Shown here in pieces: positions 23,434-25,569 of a stretch of DNA of 25,569 nucleotides. Position 1 is the first letter of the stretch, and every line of letters starts with the position of its first letter. The stretch is from Streptomyces sp. NRRL S-646 (lineage in GTDB: Bacteria; Actinomycetota; Actinomycetes; Streptomycetales; Streptomycetaceae): the NCBI RefSeq assembly GCF_000720765.1, contig NZ_JODC01000043.1, positions 1 through 25,569 of the forward strand. The letters run 5' to 3'. A program made the translations under genes and the position numbers. The notes under the pieces were generated by a model. That model was not told the origin of the DNA, did no database searches, and saw only the letters and a list, made by a program, of their open reading frames with translations.

Positions 23434-24330
23434 TCAGAGCAGGAAGTCCAGCAGTGCCTTCGTCAGGGCTTCCGGAGCCTCTTCGGCCAGGAAGTGACCG
23501 GCTCCAGGTATGACCAGTCCGGTGACGTCGGTGGCGAGCAGGCGCATGACCTCTCTCGGGCCGGTGCCGGTGGCGTACTCGCCGCCCATGGCCAGGACCG
23601 GGATGCTCAGCGGTCCCTCGTCGCGCCAGCGCTGGACCTGCTCGGACCATTCGTCGAGGGTGCGGTAGTACTCGAAGACGGCGTGCAGGGCCGCCGGATC
23701 GCGCAGCAGGTCGACGTAGACGTCCACGACGTGCTGCGGGATGGCGTCGGGCCGGGCGGCTTTGGAGGTGAACTGGTGTCCGAAGTAGATCTCCTCGCGT
23801 CCGGCGACCATGCGTTCGTTGATGTCCTTCAGGCGGTTGAAGGCGAAGTGCCACAGGAACGCGTTGGTGGCCGCGTCCGCTATCAGAGGTGGGGACGGGG
23901 AGAGGCCGGGGAGGACGGACTCGCCGACGACAAGGCGGGTGACACGGTCGCGGTGGGTTGCGGCGAGGCCGTGAGCCACGTTCATGTCCAGGTCGTAGCC
24001 GGCGACGGCGAAGCGGTCGTGGCCCAGAGCTGTCATCAGGTCGGCCATGTCGTCGGCGAGCGTGCCGAGGGTGTAGCCGGCGGCGGGTTTGTCGCTGCCG
24101 CCCAGGCCGCGGACGTCGGCGGCGACGATGGTGAAGTGCTCGGCCAGGGCGGGCATGACCAGGCGCCAGTGGTACCAGAACTGGGGCCAGGCGGGCAGGA
24201 GCAGCAGCGGTGGCCCGTCGCCGCCGACCACGGCGTGCAGGGTCAGATCATTTGTCTGGACGGTGTTGCTGGTGAACGTGTCGGCGAACCCGGCGGGCAA
24301 GCCCGGCACGTCGGTGACGGTGAACGGCAT
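23434..24330 (-). CDS. Alpha/beta hydrolase, epoxide-hydrolase-like
   Basis: ATG 24330 behind GAGGAG; the frame upstream of it is non-sense. 298 residues. The oxyanion-loop region reads LLLLPAWPQFWYHWR, where most relatives have HGWP. The strand-turn after it is VAADVRGLGGSDKP, and the nucleophile elbow is GYDLD with Asp113 as presumed nucleophile. The cap segment is LWHFAFNRL and the catalytic His is in IPGAGHFLAEEAPE. An Asp nucleophile indicates epoxide hydrolase or dehalogenase chemistry rather than an esterase. It lies between two reductase genes in a run likely controlled by the TetR at the right edge. Confidence 0.9.
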   Translation of the reverse strand: MPFTVTDVPGLPAGFADTFTSNTVQTNDLTLHAVVGGDGPPLLLLPAWPQFWYHWRLVMPALAEHFTIVAADVRGLGGSDKPAAGYTLGTLADDMADLMTALGHDRFAVAGYDLDMNVAHGLAATHRDRVTRLVVGESVLPGLSPSPPLIADAATNAFLWHFAFNRLKDINERMVAGREEIYFGHQFTSKAARPDAIPQHVVDVYVDLLRDPAALHAVFEYYRTLDEWSEQVQRWRDEGPLSIPVLAMGGEYATGTGPREVMRLLATDVTGLVIPGAGHFLAEEAPEALTKALLDFLL

Positions 24331-24451
24331 GGCTGGGTCTCCTCGTGGCACAGGGATGGGATAGCTAGTCCCTCCGTCCGGGTCCGTGCTCGGCCGGGAT
24401 CTCTCCAGGGCAGAGCGGGTGCGGCGGATCGGCAAAGGACTGATCAGGGGG

Positions 24452-25222
24452 TCAGGCCACCACGCGGTCGGCGGTGAGCTTGCGGGAGGTGTCGGCGAGG
24501 AGGGTGCGCAGCTGTGCTGCGGGCAGTGGGACGCCTCCATCGACGGGGGGCGGCGTCTGCGGCAGGGTGCCGGAGTGGAGGGCTTCGCTGACCTGTGTCC
24601 AGAAGGCCCTCATGGCGTCGGGGGCGGCGGAGTACGGCACCGCGTAGGGGTCGGTTTCCGGCTCGAAGCGCCAGCTGTCGGTCAGGGGGCCGGCGTCGAC
24701 GGTGTCGAAGCCGAGCCGGCTGATCAGGTCGGCGGCGTCCGCCTTGGCCTGTGGGTCGTCGCCGGCGATGGGCAGGGCGGTGCGGTCGGCGGCGCCTGCG
24801 GGGCGGGCGAGGGCGGGGATGTGGTGGTCGCTGATGTTGTTGAACGCCTTGACGAGCTGTGCGCCGGCCAGGTGTTCCTGGACGAGTTCGCTGGTGGTGG
24901 TTTTGCCCGTGTCGAGGGCCTCGATGTGCCCGTCGCGGAACGGGTAGTAGTTGATCGTGTCGAGCACGACCTTGCCGGCCAGTGCGGCGACCGGAAGCTG
25001 CTGGTAGGCGGCCAGCGGGATGCTCACCACCACCCAGTCGCCCGCCCGGGCCGCCTCCTCGGGGGTCGCGGCGCGGGCTCGCTCGCCGAGCTCTGCCACT
25101 GTCTCGGCCAGGGTCTCGGGGCCGCGGGAGTTGGACAGCACGACGTCGATCCCCGCCGCGACGGCGAGCCGGGCGATAGCCGTGCCGATGTTGCCGCTGC
25201 CGATGAATCCAAGGGTTGCCAT
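24452..25222 (-). CDS. NADPH/F420 oxidoreductase-like (F420-dependent NADP reductase family)
   Basis: ATG 25222, 256 residues, with GAGGAGAG upstream. The Rossmann motif is GFIGSGNIGTAIARLAVAAG, and the NADP-phosphate pocket is SNSRGP, characteristic of the NADP_oxidoreductase (F420-dependent) family. DWVVVSIPLAAY, VVLDTINYYPFRDG and VKAFNNIS follow. The C-terminal part (WTQVSEALHSGTLP and beyond) is the extension common to actinobacterial members. It may use NADPH on a small substrate, or F420; the sequence does not decide. It is the first gene of the run, directly downstream of the three-palindrome array. Confidence 0.9.
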   Translation of the reverse strand: MATLGFIGSGNIGTAIARLAVAAGIDVVLSNSRGPETLAETVAELGERARAATPEEAARAGDWVVVSIPLAAYQQLPVAALAGKVVLDTINYYPFRDGHIEALDTGKTTTSELVQEHLAGAQLVKAFNNISDHHIPALARPAGAADRTALPIAGDDPQAKADAADLISRLGFDTVDAGPLTDSWRFEPETDPYAVPYSAAPDAMRAFWTQVSEALHSGTLPQTPPPVDGGVPLPAAQLRTLLADTSRKLTADRVVA

Positions 25223-25335
25223 GGAAGGGGTCTCTCCTCATCTCGCGGGCCGTGTGGTCCGCCGGTGGGTTCTTGGGGGGAGTCGGGCTCAGGCAGGAGT
25301 GCAGGCGAAGGCCCAGAGGCCTCCCACACCAAACC

Positions 25336-25415
25336 GGAGCAAGTGCTCCTCTTGAAGGTAGCACAACCGGAGCGAGTGCTCCCCTTGGGGGCGGCACAAC
25401 CGGAGCGATTGCTCC
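25336..25415. promoter_or_regulatory. Three-site operator array GGAGC-N4-GCTCC, 33-bp period
   Basis: Perfect 14-bp palindromes at 25336-25349, 25369-25382 and 25402-25415, start to start exactly 33 bp. Flanking ACCGGAGC and CAACCGGAGCGA are also partly shared. The array lies between the F420-reductase-like gene and the divergent tetR gene. 33 bp is about three helical turns, placing all three sites on one face of the DNA. The probable ligand is the TetR protein encoded at 25449. Confidence 0.85.
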
Positions 25416-25448
25416 GCAAGGCTGGAAGTTCGCTGTACCCTGAATGCC

Positions 25449-25569
25449 GTGACCCTCGCCGACCAGCCGACCCCCGCACCCGAACAGCCCGCACCGCGCG
25501 GCCGCCGCGCCGACGCCGAACGCAACCGCGCCGCGATCATGGAGGCGGCCGGCGCCGTCTTCGCCGAGC
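25449..25569 (+). CDS. TetR-family regulator, 5' end only
   Basis: GTG 25449 opens MTLADQPTPAPEQPAPRGRR, then ADAERNRAAIMEAAGAVFAE, the first helix of a TetR DNA-binding domain; it runs off the window. TACCCT at 25435-25440 is a plausible -10 only ~8 bases before the GTG, and no ribosome site is present, so the mRNA may be leaderless. It probably represses itself and the divergent three-gene run through the palindromes. Confidence 0.75.
   Translation, partial: MTLADQPTPAPEQPAPRGRRADAERNRAAIMEAAGAVFAE

Noticed and set aside
25336..25415. Short CRISPR-like array
   Set aside because: Repeats are 14-bp palindromes with 19-bp gaps that share flanking sequence, only three units and no cas genes; an operator array explains them better.

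Overview
The window looks like an accessory stretch of a Streptomyces or close actinomycete chromosome. Most of it has very high GC with G/C at third codon positions, GTG starts, ATGA gene overlaps and actinomycete-type TetR, LysR and XRE regulators. The first ~2.4 kb is visibly lower in GC and carries a phage-like beta-helix (tailspike-like) gene, so it is probably foreign DNA.

Layout. (1) 1-2676: phage-like beta-helix gene on the minus strand, split by a frameshift, then a high-GC gene remnant. (2) 2729-8733: an intact LysR regulator followed by an NAD-dependent formate dehydrogenase gene (fdh). fdh has a 1-bp deletion and is cut in two by a 3,800-bp ISAs1-type element (4060-7859) with 59-bp inverted ends and a 10-bp target duplication. 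The element carries a helical-repeat protein gene, a small membrane-protein gene and a frameshifted transposase. (3) 8820-9650: a decayed MOSC-domain gene. (4) 9660-17348: a minus-strand run of Rieske oxygenase, a damaged oxygenase reductase, and an NMT1-type lipoprotein, ATPase and two permeases, with a divergent TetR and a TauD/TfdA-type dioxygenase. It reads as an uptake-and-oxidation island for an unidentified small molecule. (5) 17547-19510: a scrap zone with an SDR/repeat-protein chimera, an IS701-type remnant abutting an ISL3-type remnant, and one arm of a 48-bp inverted repeat. (6) 19619-21388: divergent XRE regulator and flavodoxin-fold quinone reductase. (7) 21845-22408: a small coding fragment and a zinc-ribbon gene broken by a frameshift and a stop. 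(8) 22630-25569: three minus-strand genes (NAD(P)-binding reductase, alpha/beta hydrolase, F420-reductase-like protein) divergent from a partial TetR. Three identical-core palindromes at exact 33-bp spacing lie between them.

The dominant theme is gene decay: at least nine genes or gene pieces are broken. Many lesions are single-base indels in G/C-rich runs, so sequencing error must be excluded. The transposon insertion, the two nonsense substitutions, the Cys-to-Arg change and the chimeric junctions are not easily explained that way. The most noteworthy structures are the passenger-carrying ISAs1-type element inside fdh, the three-operator array, a hairpin that ends at the transposase start codon, and an oxygenase reductase that has lost its flavin-domain core and an iron-sulfur ligand while staying in frame.
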